NCBI RefSeq assembly: GCF_003966565.1
Contig: NZ_AP018720.1
Coordinates: 38,624-102,623 of the forward strand
Reading direction: 5' to 3'
Origin: Sulfuricystis multivorans
GTDB taxonomy: Bacteria > Pseudomonadota > Gammaproteobacteria > Burkholderiales > Rhodocyclaceae
Length of the DNA stretch: 64,000 nt
Shown here: one piece after another, positions 55,326-64,000 of the stretch
Numbering within the stretch: the stretch's first letter is position 1
Layout of the letters: each line of letters begins with the position of its first letter
The notes under the pieces: model-generated
What the model was told of the DNA's origin: nothing
Database searches by the model: none
What the model saw: the letters and a program-made list of their open reading frames with translations, nothing else
Program-made: the position numbers and the translations under genes

Positions 55326-57941
55326 TTACCCCTTGGCTAGCCAGCGCGCCTCGAAACCGTCGGCCGGCTCTGGCCTGCCGAAATGGAAGCCTTGCGCCAG
55401 GGAGCATCCCATGGCCAACAGGGCCGACGCCTGATCGGCATGCTCGACGCCTTCGGCCAGGGTTTCCATGTCCATGCTGGAACCCATCGCGATGACGGTG
55501 CCGACGATGGTGCGATCATTGCGGTCGCTGAGCATGTCGCGCACGAAGGAAATGTCGATCTTCAACCTCTTCACCGGGAACCGCTTGAGATAGGTCAGCG
55601 AGGAATAGCCGGTACCGAAGTCGTCGATGGAGAGTGCGAATCCGGCGGCTGCCAGGGCATGGGTGATCTCGACGGCTCTGTCCGGGTCGCGCATCATGCC
55701 GGATTCCGTCAGCTCGAGCTCGACAAGAGCGGGGCGAGTCTTGTTTTCCCGGGCAATCCGTATGGCAGCGTCAACGAAGCCGTCGTCCTCGAATTGTCGG
55801 GCCGAGACATTGACCGCTACCCGGAAGGACGCGGGACAACCGCGAGCCTCCCACTGCCGCACTTGCCGGCATGCCGTGGCGAGCGCCCATTCGCCCAAGG
55901 GAACGATCAGGCCGCGTTCTTCGGCGATGGGGATGAAATCGGCGGGACTGACGGCACCCCATTCGGAATCCGTCCACCGCGCCAGGGCTTCTGCGCCAAT
56001 CAGGCTTCTGCTCATCAGATTCACCTGCGGCTGGTAATGGAGTTGCAGCCGTCCGGCGAAAAGCGCCTTTTCCAGTCGCTGTGCGATCGCGAGGCGGCGC
56101 GCCAGTTCCTCGCCCATCTCGGCCCGATAGAAGCGGTAGCCACCCCCTCCGCCGCCCTTGGCGCGATACATGGCGATATCGGCGGCTTTCAGTAGTTCTT
56201 CGCTGGACTTACCGTCTTCCGGGAAAATCGCGATGCCGATGCTCGCGGAGATACCGAATTCCTGACGGCCGGCGTTGATCGGATGCGCCAGTGCCTGGGC
56301 GACCCGTTCTGCGATCCGGACGGCGGCCTTACCCGAGTCTGAGGCGATAACGACGAACTCGTCGCCCGACAACCGCGCCAGCGTTTCCTCCTCGCGCAAG
56401 GCATCGCGGAAACGTCTTGCCACCTCGACGAGGACGCGGTCGCCCGCGTCGTGTCCTAGCGTGTCATTGATATCCTTGAAGCGATCAAGATCGAGGAAGA
56501 GCACGGCGAGTCGTTGACCGCGCCGTTCGGCGGCAGCCAGCTCATGATGCAGCCTGTCCATGAAGAGCGCGCGATTGGGCAAGCCGGTCAGCGGATCGTA
56601 GAACGCCAGATACTCGATCCGCGTCTCGGCCGCCTTGCGGTCGGTGATGTCCTGCACCGTCCCCACCGCCTTGATCGGTCGTCGTTCGTCGTCGAATTCG
56701 ATCTGCGCGCGCTCCTCCACCCAGCGCGTCTCGCCGGCCGCGAGGATGCGGTGCTGAAGGTGATAGGGTGCGCCCGCGAGCGCCGCCTGCCAGGCCGCAT
56801 CCACCATCTCCCGATCCTCCGGGTGGACGCAGGCAAGAAAGACCGCATAACTGACGGATGTATTCCTGTCGATGCCGAAGATGCGGAAGACCTCCGGCGA
56901 CCACGTCAAGTCGCCACCGACGAGATCAAGCCGCCAACTGCCGATGCGGGCGACCTCCTGGGCGCGCAACAGGGTCGCCTCGCTTTCAAGCAAGGCGTCC
57001 TGGAGCCGGGCCTGCTCGGTCATGTCCTCGACGATGAGCAGCAAACGGGCTTCTTCTTCTTCTTCTTCTTCCGCAAGGCGGATGCCAGTCAGGGTGGCAC
57101 GCACCGGGATGAGCGGGCCATCGGGTACGCGCGCCATTTCGAACAGCAGGTCGCGTTTGACGATGCCGCTTTCCCGAACCTCGCGCAGGTGTCGGTCGAG
57201 CCCTTCCGCCCGGATCAGCGTCGCGAGCGGGCGGCCGTGGGCGTCCGCTTCGCTCAACTCGAAGCGCCGGGCGAAGGCGCGGTTGATCGAGATGACCGTG
57301 AGGTCGGCCGTCAGCACGGCCAGTCCATCCGGGATCGCCGAAAACACCAGTTCCGCGTATTCCCGCAGGGACAGGATCGCCTGCCGGTCCGCGTGGACAT
57401 AGGTGTCCATCGCCAGCCCCATGTCGAATAGGACGATCTTGAGCAGGGACTGGAGCGTCGCGATGGCCAGGTCGGGATCGCCGCCGAGACGTTGCCACAG
57501 GTCGGGCAGCGCATCGGACAGATACTTGGCGTACGCCCCGAGATACCATTGCGTTTCCAGGCCGATGCGCTGATGCGCGAGCCCCACGCGCAGACGATGG
57601 CGCACGTACTCGGCATCGTAGGTCCCGGCCGTGAGGGTCTCGAAATACTGCGCCTGGGTGGTTCGGAGGTGGTCGAGCGCCGCTTGGTCGGGAATGAAGC
57701 GCCGCGTTTCTTCAAAACGCAACAGATGGTCGTAAAATCGCCGCGCGAAATCTTGCTCTTGGCCTGCCAGCAGCGCATGCAGGCGTTCGAGCCGGGCGGC
57801 ATCCTCGTCCGTGAATTCCAGAAACGTTTTGCGTTTGGCGATACCGCCCTCGTCGAGACCGAGCGCGGCCATCATCGCATGGGCAATCTCGTCGGCCGGC
57901 TTCATCGCCCCCGCCCGCGCAGCCATCCATTCCGGCGACAC
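55326..57941 (-). CDS. Globin-coupled c-di-GMP enzyme with PAS, GGDEF and EAL domains
   Basis: Up to 871 residues. A protoglobin-type sensor (about 35-190) with proximal histidine in GLAHQRIGLETQW, two PAS domains, a GGDEF domain whose signature is SGDEF, and an EAL domain with GAEALARW, ELTES, IDDFGTGYSS and KIDISFV. The EAL site looks complete, so phosphodiesterase activity is likely; cyclase activity is possible. A run of seven glutamates (LAEEEEEEEAR) is coded by a GAA repeat at about 57,050-57,073. The start is uncertain because a tetranucleotide tract separates it from an upstream coupled ATG at 58,021. Confidence 0.85.
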   Translation of the reverse strand: MSPEWMAARAGAMKPADEIAHAMMAALGLDEGGIAKRKTFLEFTDEDAARLERLHALLAGQEQDFARRFYDHLLRFEETRRFIPDQAALDHLRTTQAQYFETLTAGTYDAEYVRHRLRVGLAHQRIGLETQWYLGAYAKYLSDALPDLWQRLGGDPDLAIATLQSLLKIVLFDMGLAMDTYVHADRQAILSLREYAELVFSAIPDGLAVLTADLTVISINRAFARRFELSEADAHGRPLATLIRAEGLDRHLREVRESGIVKRDLLFEMARVPDGPLIPVRATLTGIRLAEEEEEEEARLLLIVEDMTEQARLQDALLESEATLLRAQEVARIGSWRLDLVGGDLTWSPEVFRIFGIDRNTSVSYAVFLACVHPEDREMVDAAWQAALAGAPYHLQHRILAAGETRWVEERAQIEFDDERRPIKAVGTVQDITDRKAAETRIEYLAFYDPLTGLPNRALFMDRLHHELAAAERRGQRLAVLFLDLDRFKDINDTLGHDAGDRVLVEVARRFRDALREEETLARLSGDEFVVIASDSGKAAVRIAERVAQALAHPINAGRQEFGISASIGIAIFPEDGKSSEELLKAADIAMYRAKGGGGGGYRFYRAEMGEELARRLAIAQRLEKALFAGRLQLHYQPQVNLMSRSLIGAEALARWTDSEWGAVSPADFIPIAEERGLIVPLGEWALATACRQVRQWEARGCPASFRVAVNVSARQFEDDGFVDAAIRIARENKTRPALVELELTESGMMRDPDRAVEITHALAAAGFALSIDDFGTGYSSLTYLKRFPVKRLKIDISFVRDMLSDRNDRTIVGTVIAMGSSMDMETLAEGVEHADQASALLAMGCSLAQGFHFGRPEPADGFEARWLAKG

Positions 57942-57956
57942 GAAATGACCGTCAGG

Positions 57957-57980
57957 CTTGCTTGCTTGCTTGCTTGCTTG
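57957..57980. repeat. Tetranucleotide repeat (CTTG)6 at the 5' end of the c-di-GMP gene
   Basis: Six perfect copies of CTTG (CAAG on the coding strand), 16 bases upstream of the GTG that opens the long reading frame. The ATG at 58,021 overlaps the stop of the upstream gene but is out of frame by one base at six copies, and would be in frame at four, seven or ten. Confidence 0.8.
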
Positions 57981-58017
57981 CGCAAGACGCTTTCCAATTC
58001 ACGGTAGTTCTTGTTGT

Positions 58018-59220
58018 TCATGGACTCATCCGGTTGCACGGCGGTGGGACACCGAAGGTCTCGCGGTATGCGAGATACAAGCGTCGTTCGAGATGACGCC
58101 AGTGTTCTTCGACGATCCGAAACCTCACCTTCGCCCTCCCTTCCGCCAGATGGCGGTGAAGCGTCATGTTGCCGCTGTTGCCCCGCAGGTGATCGGAAAG
58201 CCGCTTGCGCAAATCGCGCGTCGAGCCGATATACACCACCGGCAGCCGCTCGACCGCGTCGGTCGAGCATCGGTTTTCGTCGGCGCCGACGGGCGCGCGA
58301 ATCTCGTAGACACCCGACCGGGGCGGCACATGCGTTGCCAAGGCCGACGGCGTCAGGGGCAGCAACGCGGAGAATCCTTCCGTTGCCGCCCGATAGTCCG
58401 CGAGCGCCGCGCGACGGCGGCAGTCGGGAACCGCGAGTTGGTGACGGATGGCGGCGATCGATCGCCGCGAAAGGCGGATTCCGTGTTGTTGCTCCAGAAG
58501 CGCGACGAGCTGTGCGTCGGACCATGGGCGCGCGATCTCGCCTGCAAGGAGCAGTTGTTTTTCCTTTTTTACCAAGAAATCGAGACGATGACAATGCAGT
58601 AGCCGTTCGCTGGGGAACAACTTGATCAGAGCCAGGCTCCTGCCGTCGGGCAGAGCGACGGCGAGACCGCGCACGAGCCTGGAGATGCGTCCCGGATCGG
58701 CCGCCATGGGCAATCCCGCCCGTTCGGAAAGATGTCTCGACATGCGCGCCTGCGGCAGCGGGACGAGCGCAAGCGGGTTGCCGGTGACAAGAAAATCGCG
58801 TTGAAGCTCCAGCAGCGCCGCGATCAGCGCATGGGTCAGCCGGTTGCGGCTGTTGATCAATCGCAAACGATGCACCAACGCGGACATCCCGTTTCCGACG
58901 ACACCGGAGAGAGCGTGCTCGTCGAGATGGTATTCGCGGGCGAGAACCTCATGTCGATAGATGAATGCAAGCCCGTCTTCACGAGGGACGATCCTGCCGA
59001 GGACCGGGGAAGCGGATTGGCGCATGGCGAGTGTCGCATCGACGCTCGCACCTGAAACGAGGGCGGCCCGTGCCCAGTATGCGCTGCGGAACGATGGCGA
59101 GGCTTCGATTCGCATGATCGAACGTTCGTATGCGTTCAGCGGTTGCGCGAGGCAGCGCGCCAGGACGATCTTGCCAAGGGTGCCGGCATCCAGGCCGTAT
59201 TTCTTTTTCCGGGGCTGCAA
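58018..59220 (-). CDS. Sigma-54-like region joined to a GIY-YIG nuclease domain
   Basis: 400 residues. Residues about 125-200 read like the RpoN core-binding region ([20 protein letters not shown], then [20 protein letters not shown]), and [20 protein letters not shown] plus [10 protein letters not shown] corresponds to the sigma-54 DNA-binding region, with [12 protein letters not shown] in place of the RpoN box ARRTVAKYRE. The glutamine-rich activator region I is absent. The C-terminal 100 residues form a GIY-YIG domain (GVYEIRAP...[20 protein letters not shown]). The stop overlaps an ATG (ATGA) at the head of the c-di-GMP gene. Confidence 0.75.
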   Translation of the reverse strand: MQPRKKKYGLDAGTLGKIVLARCLAQPLNAYERSIMRIEASPSFRSAYWARAALVSGASVDATLAMRQSASPVLGRIVPREDGLAFIYRHEVLAREYHLDEHALSGVVGNGMSALVHRLRLINSRNRLTHALIAALLELQRDFLVTGNPLALVPLPQARMSRHLSERAGLPMAADPGRISRLVRGLAVALPDGRSLALIKLFPSERLLHCHRLDFLVKKEKQLLLAGEIARPWSDAQLVALLEQQHGIRLSRRSIAAIRHQLAVPDCRRRAALADYRAATEGFSALLPLTPSALATHVPPRSGVYEIRAPVGADENRCSTDAVERLPVVYIGSTRDLRKRLSDHLRGNSGNMTLHRHLAEGRAKVRFRIVEEHWRHLERRLYLAYRETFGVPPPCNRMSP

Positions 59221-59509
59221 GTTGATTAAAATATTTTATGATGTAAAAAGTTTTATTTTTTGCTGTAGAACCCAATCCAAAAGTAATATCGCGCGGCGCA
59301 TGCGCCGTGAAGACGCGCATCGCGGACCTGCAGGGGCCACTCCGCGCGAAAGGCGGAGGCGCAAAGCCCCGGCCTGTCGGCACCTTGGGATCGCGGGTGC
59401 CCATGGTCGAGGGGATGCCAGGAAAGGGGGGGATTTTCTGGCGCGATCCTGCCGGCGACCGGAGGATTCTCCCTTGTTCGACGCCAAGAACACGAACAAG
59501 GAGCCTGCG

Positions 59510-61600
59510 TTGAAAGTGAATCAGCCGGTCACCCAGCGGGAAAAGCCCTACCCGCCTGGGCGTTATCTCGTCTCCAAAACCGACCTCAAGGGCATCATCA
59601 CCTACGCCAACGACGCCTTCGTCGAACTCTCGGGATTTTCCCGCGAGGAACTCATTGGCAAGAACCACAATGTCGTGCGCCACCCGGACATGCCGCCCGC
59701 TGCCTTCGAGGATTTGTGGGCCACCGTGAAGCAGGGGCTGCCCTGGCGCGGGATAGTCAAGAACCGCGCCAAGGACGGCGACCACTACTGGGTCGACGCC
59801 TTCGTCGTGCCGGTGCGCGAGAACGACCAAACCGTCGGCTACATGTCGGTGCGTCAGGAACCTTCGCGTGCCGACATCGCCGCCGCCGAGGCGCTCTACC
59901 AGAAACTCAATGAGAGCAAGGCCAGGCTCGACACCCGGCCGCCGCTCGTGAAGCGGATCTCGATCCGGGCGCGGCTCTTGGCGACGATGGCCTTCATGGG
60001 CGCGCTGCTCGTCGTCGGCGCGGCAATCGGCATCGGCGGCATCGCGCTCACCAACAATGCCCTCGACCGCACCTACCAGGCGCGGCTGGAACCGGTCGAC
60101 ATGATCGGCCGCATCTCGACCCTGATGTCGGACAACAGCCGGCAGGTGATGCTGGCCCTCCAGCACAATCCGGCCAACCCGTTTGCGAAGCTGCACGATC
60201 ATCCGGTGACGCTGCATACCGACGCGATCGTCAAGAACCGCGACGAAATCAGCGCGCTGGTGGCCGAGCTCGACAAGCGCGAGCTTGGAGAGAACCTCAA
60301 GCCCCTGCTCGTGCGTTATGCGGAAGCGAGGAAGGCCTATGTCAATGATGGACTCGTGCCGGCGCGCGAGGCTATCCTCGCCGGCGACTTCGACCGCGCC
60401 AACCAGATCCTGCTCACCAAGGTGAATCCGAACTACACCCAGGCGGCGAATCTCGCACGGGAAATCCAGGACGCGCTCAAGAAAGCAGCGCGCGACGAAT
60501 ACGCCGCCGCGCAGACGCGCTATGAAAGGCTGCGCAACTTGGCGGTCGCGGGCACGCTAATCGCTTTGCTCATCGTCGCCGCCGCCGCGTGGAATTTGAT
60601 TACCGCCATCGCCCGACCGCTCAACCGCGTCATCGGGCATTTCGACCGCATGGCGCAGGGCAATCTGACCGACCGCATCGACATCTCGGGGCGCGACGAG
60701 GCCGGCAAGGTGCTCACGCAGCTGGCGGCCATGCAGGTGCACCTGAAAGTGATGCTGGATGAGATCCACGCGGCGGCGCGCGCCATCGACGAGCAGTCGG
60801 GACGGGTCGAGCAACAGACCGCCTCGGTGGTCGACCAGTCGGAGCAGCAGCGCGATCGCGCCGCCGATATCGCCGCCGCCACGGAGGAGTTCTCGCAATC
60901 GGTGCGCCAGGTCGCTGACGACGCCGACCACGCGGCGCGGGCGGCCGATCAGGCGCAGGGACAGATCGCCGAGGCGCAGGCGAGCATGACGAAAAGCTCG
61001 GCAGCGACGGGACGGGTGGTCGAGGCCGTGCAGTCGTCCTCCCGCACCATCGCCGACCTCAACCAGGCCGTCGCGAAGATCGGCGACATCAGTCAGACCA
61101 TCAAGGAAATCGCCGATCAAACCAACCTGCTCGCCCTGAATGCGGCCATCGAAGCGGCCAGGGCCGGCGAGATGGGCAGGGGGTTTGCTGTAGTGGCCGA
61201 CGAAGTGAGGAAACTCGCCGAGCGCACTGCGGCCTCGACGGCGGACATCACGGCCACGGTCGCGGAGATCCGTCAAGTGGCCGACAGCGCGGTCTCCTCG
61301 ATGAACCATGCGGTGGTCGAGGTCGAGCAGGGCATCGGCATGATCCAGGAAAGCGTCGTGGGACTCTCACGCATCACCGACACCAGCCGCGACGTCACCG
61401 ACCGCTCGCATCACATCGCCGATGCCGCGAAGGAGCAGGCGATCGCCTCGGAGCAGGTGGCGCAGAACATGGAAAAGATCGCCCAGCTCATCGACGGCAA
61501 TCTCGAAGCGGCTCGTCAGGCCAAGGTCGCAGCAGATGCCATGAAGAACGCGGCGGAGGAACTGCGCCAGGTGGTGGGACAGTTCAAGGTGGTTGGCTGA
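59510..61600 (+). CDS. Aer-like PAS-containing chemoreceptor
   Basis: 696 residues from a TTG six bases after AAGGAG. An N-terminal PAS domain ([20 protein letters not shown]) precedes two transmembrane helices ([20 protein letters not shown] and [20 protein letters not shown]) around a periplasmic helical bundle, then HAMP and a cytoplasmic signalling hairpin with [20 protein letters not shown] and [18 protein letters not shown]. It signals to CheA. The open frame extends further upstream but that part is GC-rich noise without a start site. Confidence 0.88.
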   Translation: MKVNQPVTQREKPYPPGRYLVSKTDLKGIITYANDAFVELSGFSREELIGKNHNVVRHPDMPPAAFEDLWATVKQGLPWRGIVKNRAKDGDHYWVDAFVVPVRENDQTVGYMSVRQEPSRADIAAAEALYQKLNESKARLDTRPPLVKRISIRARLLATMAFMGALLVVGAAIGIGGIALTNNALDRTYQARLEPVDMIGRISTLMSDNSRQVMLALQHNPANPFAKLHDHPVTLHTDAIVKNRDEISALVAELDKRELGENLKPLLVRYAEARKAYVNDGLVPAREAILAGDFDRANQILLTKVNPNYTQAANLAREIQDALKKAARDEYAAAQTRYERLRNLAVAGTLIALLIVAAAAWNLITAIARPLNRVIGHFDRMAQGNLTDRIDISGRDEAGKVLTQLAAMQVHLKVMLDEIHAAARAIDEQSGRVEQQTASVVDQSEQQRDRAADIAAATEEFSQSVRQVADDADHAARAADQAQGQIAEAQASMTKSSAATGRVVEAVQSSSRTIADLNQAVAKIGDISQTIKEIADQTNLLALNAAIEAARAGEMGRGFAVVADEVRKLAERTAASTADITATVAEIRQVADSAVSSMNHAVVEVEQGIGMIQESVVGLSRITDTSRDVTDRSHHIADAAKEQAIASEQVAQNMEKIAQLIDGNLEAARQAKVAADAMKNAAEELRQVVGQFKVVG

Positions 61601-61619
61601 CTGGAGGGGAGAGAAAACG

Positions 61620-62741
61620 ATGTTTTGCAATGGCTACAAGAAGAAAATCGAGGCGCTGGAAACCGAGCTACGCGAAGAACGCGCCCGACGGGAGGCGGCC
61701 GAGGCGCGTCTGGCAGCGGCGGAGTCGGCGCGGGGCGATGCGGAAGCGAACCTGGCCGGAACGCACCGGGATCTGGATCGCTGCCGGCGCATCTACCTCA
61801 CCATGCAGTCCTTCGGCGATTCGTTTCTGGAAATCCAGCGTTCGCAGGCGGCGATCGCCGGCGCCATGCGCGAGGAGAAGCGGCATGCCGTCGAGGCGGC
61901 GACCGTTTCGGGCAGCTGCCGCCAGTCGATGGAGAAGATCGCCGAGAGCCTGTCGGTCATGGCCAGCGACAGCGCCTCGATGGCCGGCAACGTGGAAGGA
62001 CTGTCGGATCGCGCCAACCAGATCGGCGGCATCGTCCAGTTGATCCGCGAGATCGCCGACCAGACGAACCTCCTGGCCTTGAACGCCGCCATCGAGGCGG
62101 CGCGCGCCGGCGAGCAGGGACGCGGCTTCGCGGTCGTGGCGGACGAGGTGCGAAAACTGGCCGAGAAAACCACGGCGGCGACCAACGAGATTTCCGGGCT
62201 GGTCACCGCCATCCAGGGAGAGACCCGTCAGACGCGGGAGCAGATGGAGCAATGGACGCGCCGCACCGCCTCCTTCGGCGAAGAGGGAACGGCGGCCACG
62301 GGCAGCATGCGCTCGCTGTTCGACCTCTCGCGGCGCATGGAGGGCACCATCGCCGCCTCGGCGCTCCGCAGCTTCGTCGAGGTGGCGAAGATCGACCATC
62401 TCGTCTACAAGTTCGAGGTCTATCGCGTGCTGATGGGCGTGTCGCAGAAGACCGTCGGCGATTTCGCGCCGCACACCGCCTGCCGACTCGGCAAGTGGTA
62501 TTACGAGGGCGAGGGCCGCGACTGCTTCTCGAAGCTGCCCGGCTACGCGGAAATGGAATCGCCGCACCGGGAATTCCATGACGCCGGGCTGGCCGCGCTG
62601 CGCGCCAACGAGGGGGGCGACATGGAGACCTGCTTTGCCCGCGTCGGCGAGATGGAGGCGGCGAGCCTCAAGGTCGTGACCGCCCTGGAGAAGATCGCGA
62701 CGAGCGCCGAAGGCGACACGGCGCTGCTGTGCCATGCTTGA
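61620..62741 (+). CDS. Soluble chemoreceptor with CZB domain
   Basis: 373 residues with no transmembrane helix. An N-terminal coiled coil ([20 protein letters not shown]), the MCP signalling hairpin ([20 protein letters not shown]) and a C-terminal chemoreceptor zinc-binding domain ([42 protein letters not shown]) with its three His and one Cys. It likely senses zinc or oxidants in the cytoplasm. It follows the Aer-like gene by 19 bases. Confidence 0.9.
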   Translation: MFCNGYKKKIEALETELREERARREAAEARLAAAESARGDAEANLAGTHRDLDRCRRIYLTMQSFGDSFLEIQRSQAAIAGAMREEKRHAVEAATVSGSCRQSMEKIAESLSVMASDSASMAGNVEGLSDRANQIGGIVQLIREIADQTNLLALNAAIEAARAGEQGRGFAVVADEVRKLAEKTTAATNEISGLVTAIQGETRQTREQMEQWTRRTASFGEEGTAATGSMRSLFDLSRRMEGTIAASALRSFVEVAKIDHLVYKFEVYRVLMGVSQKTVGDFAPHTACRLGKWYYEGEGRDCFSKLPGYAEMESPHREFHDAGLAALRANEGGDMETCFARVGEMEAASLKVVTALEKIATSAEGDTALLCHA

Positions 62742-63159
62742 AGATTTCGACTTCCGCGCCTGGGTGCGTCTTGCACATACCGATCCGGCCGCTTTCGAGG
62801 TCGCCAGACGCGAACTCATCGAAAGGGCCATCGTCAGGGGAAACGATCCGCAACGCATGCGCCGCATGCAGTGGCGGGTGGACGCGGAGCGCTTCCGCGC
62901 CCGCACACCGCTGAAGGCCTGCCTGCGCATTTCGGCCATGATGTGGGAGACGTTTTTCGAGTTCCGGATAGCGCTCAATCGCGCGGCGGGGCTTTCCGGC
63001 GAACCGGCATCCGGACGCAAACCCCGGGCCGCGCGGATCTTGCGCATGGAGTGCGGTCCGATGCGAGAGGCCGCAACTCCTTCCGGAGCCGCCATCCGCC
63101 GGCCTGGGGCCGACAGCGAGTCGGCACGGCGGCTGATCCTCGTCGCTTCGTCCGATTGA
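62734..63159 (+). CDS. DUF3135-family protein
   Basis: 141 residues; [20 protein letters not shown] then [12 protein letters not shown] matches DUF3135. It overlaps the CZB chemoreceptor gene by eight bases. The last 70 residues are low complexity. Function unknown, often found near chemoreceptors. Confidence 0.75.
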   Translation: MLEDFDFRAWVRLAHTDPAAFEVARRELIERAIVRGNDPQRMRRMQWRVDAERFRARTPLKACLRISAMMWETFFEFRIALNRAAGLSGEPASGRKPRAARILRMECGPMREAATPSGAAIRRPGADSESARRLILVASSD

Positions 63160-63224
63160 TCAACAGCAGTGGCGGTTTGGGAGTCAATCGGACCATGGTC
63201 GCCGTGCCCGTCCTGTAATCGAGT

Positions 63225-63530
63225 TTGACTTGTCCTTACTGTGGCCATACCAAGCTCGAAACCGTGCCGCTCGACGCTTGTCAGTGGTTCTACGAGTGCG
63301 AAGGCTGTCACACATTACTCAATCCACTCTCGGGTGATTGTTACGTGTTCTGCTTATATGGCAACGTTCTGGAGCAAAGCGAATTTACAGCAAAATTTGG
63401 ACTTGACTCACAAATTCTGTGGATAGGTCGCCACCCTCGACGCAAAAATCCGGCGCGCGACAGACAGTTAGGTGGTCTGAGCAAAACATATCCGCCGGCG
63501 GCGTGCTTTGCGCCGATATCTCATTCATGA
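63225..63530 (+). pseudogene. Decayed GDCCVxC-domain protein
   Basis: TTG start; TCPYCGHTKLETVPLDACQW then CEGCHTLLNPLSGDCYVFCL. Intact members end GDCCVFCSYGSVPCPP. Here the second cysteine of GDCC is tyrosine and the expected end after LYGN is replaced by unrelated sequence, so the copy is damaged or fused to a foreign tail. Confidence 0.6.
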
Positions 63531-63548
63531 TAACTACTATTATCATGA
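63525..63548. repeat. Perfect inverted repeat in the gap before the HTH gene
   Basis: TCATGATAA-CTACTA-TTATCATGA, two 9-base arms. The surrounding 63,531-63,672 sequence is AT-rich and otherwise shows no gene. Confidence 0.55.
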
Positions 63549-63672
63549 ACGCGATTTTTTTCACGCAAGTCGATGGGCTGAAAATACTGCTGGCAAAAAC
63601 CCATAAATAACAATTGCTTGCGACAAGGTTTTCTGCTATATAGGTGAAATGTGATTGAAAGGAGAAGAAGAC

Positions 63673-63915
63673 ATGAGCCTGCTGACCCGACAGGAAGCTG
63701 CCGACATGATGGATGTCCCTATTACTTGGGTGGATGCAATGCTGGAGTTTGGATCGCTGGAGCGCCACGAAGGGCTGAACGGCGAGACATTGATCGATGC
63801 TGATGAGATTTTGGAGAAACGTTTCGCGGCACCGCGCCTCGAAGCCGCGTCCCTTGCTCACGTTCGCAGCATGCTGAAAAAACTTGGTTTGGATGGCTCC
63901 TCGGCAAGTGTTTAG
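63673..63915 (+). CDS. Excisionase-like helix-turn-helix protein
   Basis: 80 residues. SLLTRQEAADMMDVPITWVD is a MerR/excisionase-type helix-turn-helix as found in Xis and AlpA-like proteins. GAAAGGAG precedes the ATG. Its position near the window end and next to an AT-rich gap suggests a mobile element starts here. Confidence 0.7.
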   Translation: MSLLTRQEAADMMDVPITWVDAMLEFGSLERHEGLNGETLIDADEILEKRFAAPRLEAASLAHVRSMLKKLGLDGSSASV

Positions 63916-63975
63916 CTGTAAAAAATTCATCCGTCTTCCATTCCTAGGGCTGCGTGGTGGAGTTAGATTTTTCCG

Positions 63976-64000
63976 AAAAACTCTCGCGCCCGGCAAAACG
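63976..64000. repeat. Copy of the CRISPR-leader sequence at the window edge
   Basis: AAAAACTCTCGCGCCCGGCA then AAACG matches 22 of 25 bases of 13,598-13,622, which precedes the first CRISPR repeat. AGATT also precedes both copies, four bases further away here. The window ends at its last matching base. Confidence 0.6.

Noticed and set aside
58961..59509. 183-codon N-terminal extension of the Aer-like receptor
   Set aside because: It overlaps the GIY-YIG gene in antisense, reads as low-complexity Arg/Ala sequence, and the AAGGAG-TTG start at 59,510 begins directly before the PAS domain.

Overview
The window reads as a large conjugative element (plasmid or integrative conjugative element) of a GC-rich proteobacterium, most likely a betaproteobacterium of the Rhodocyclales type, joined at about 51.9 kb to GC-rich sequence that looks chromosomal or is host-derived cargo. 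The inference rests on an F-type/MOBH transfer gene set like that of SXT/R391 and IncC elements (TraG, TraF-type peptidase, TraI, TraW, TraU, TrbC, TraN). The right-hand genes (globin-coupled GGDEF-EAL protein, Aer-like and CZB chemoreceptors, DUF3135, cobalamin-riboswitch nrdDG) are of a kind common in that order. No replication initiator or integrase is visible, so plasmid versus ICE stays open.

Layout. 0-2.3 kb: end of traG, with a convergent membrane protein. 3-7.6 kb: accessory block of toxin-antitoxin pairs, a broken integrase, an orphan MazE-like antitoxin coupled to a NERD nuclease, and an inverted-repeat structure. 7.6-14.4 kb: control and defence island. An XRE repressor is divergent from an FlhD-like gene; a type IV CRISPR-Cas operon (csf1-like, Cas6e-like, csf3, csf2, DinG-type csf4) and a 3-repeat array follow; an FlhC-like gene closes it. 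FlhDC-like pairs are the conjugation master activators of SXT and IncC elements (SetDC, AcaDC), so the CRISPR operon sits between the two activator subunits. 14.4-24 kb: signal peptidase, MOBH relaxase, TraW, TraU, TrbC, a TraN divided into two exported proteins, and small secreted proteins. 24-27.2 kb: reverse-strand nuclease-fold protein, UvrD-like helicase and DUF1845-like protein.

27.2-51.9 kb is built from many short transcription units and resembles a leading region: RecE-like exonuclease and RecT, SSB, primase, class II ribonucleotide reductase NrdJ, ArdC-like antirestriction protein, RadC, a split methyltransferase/helicase, and many tiny membrane proteins. Two families of repeated non-coding structures punctuate it: about 19 hairpin leaders directly upstream of genes, and eight copies of a composite element whose UAGCUGG-loop hairpin covaries perfectly between seven of them. 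These families, which could coordinate expression of the region, and the FlhD/CRISPR/FlhC island are the strongest candidates for undescribed biology.

51.9-64 kb: anaerobic reductase nrdD/nrdG under an adenosylcobalamin riboswitch and two NrdR-like boxes; a globin-coupled c-di-GMP enzyme whose 5' end carries a six-copy tetranucleotide repeat; an unusual protein joining a sigma-54-like C-terminal region to a GIY-YIG nuclease domain; two chemoreceptors; and a terminal stretch whose last 25 bases nearly repeat the sequence that precedes the CRISPR array.
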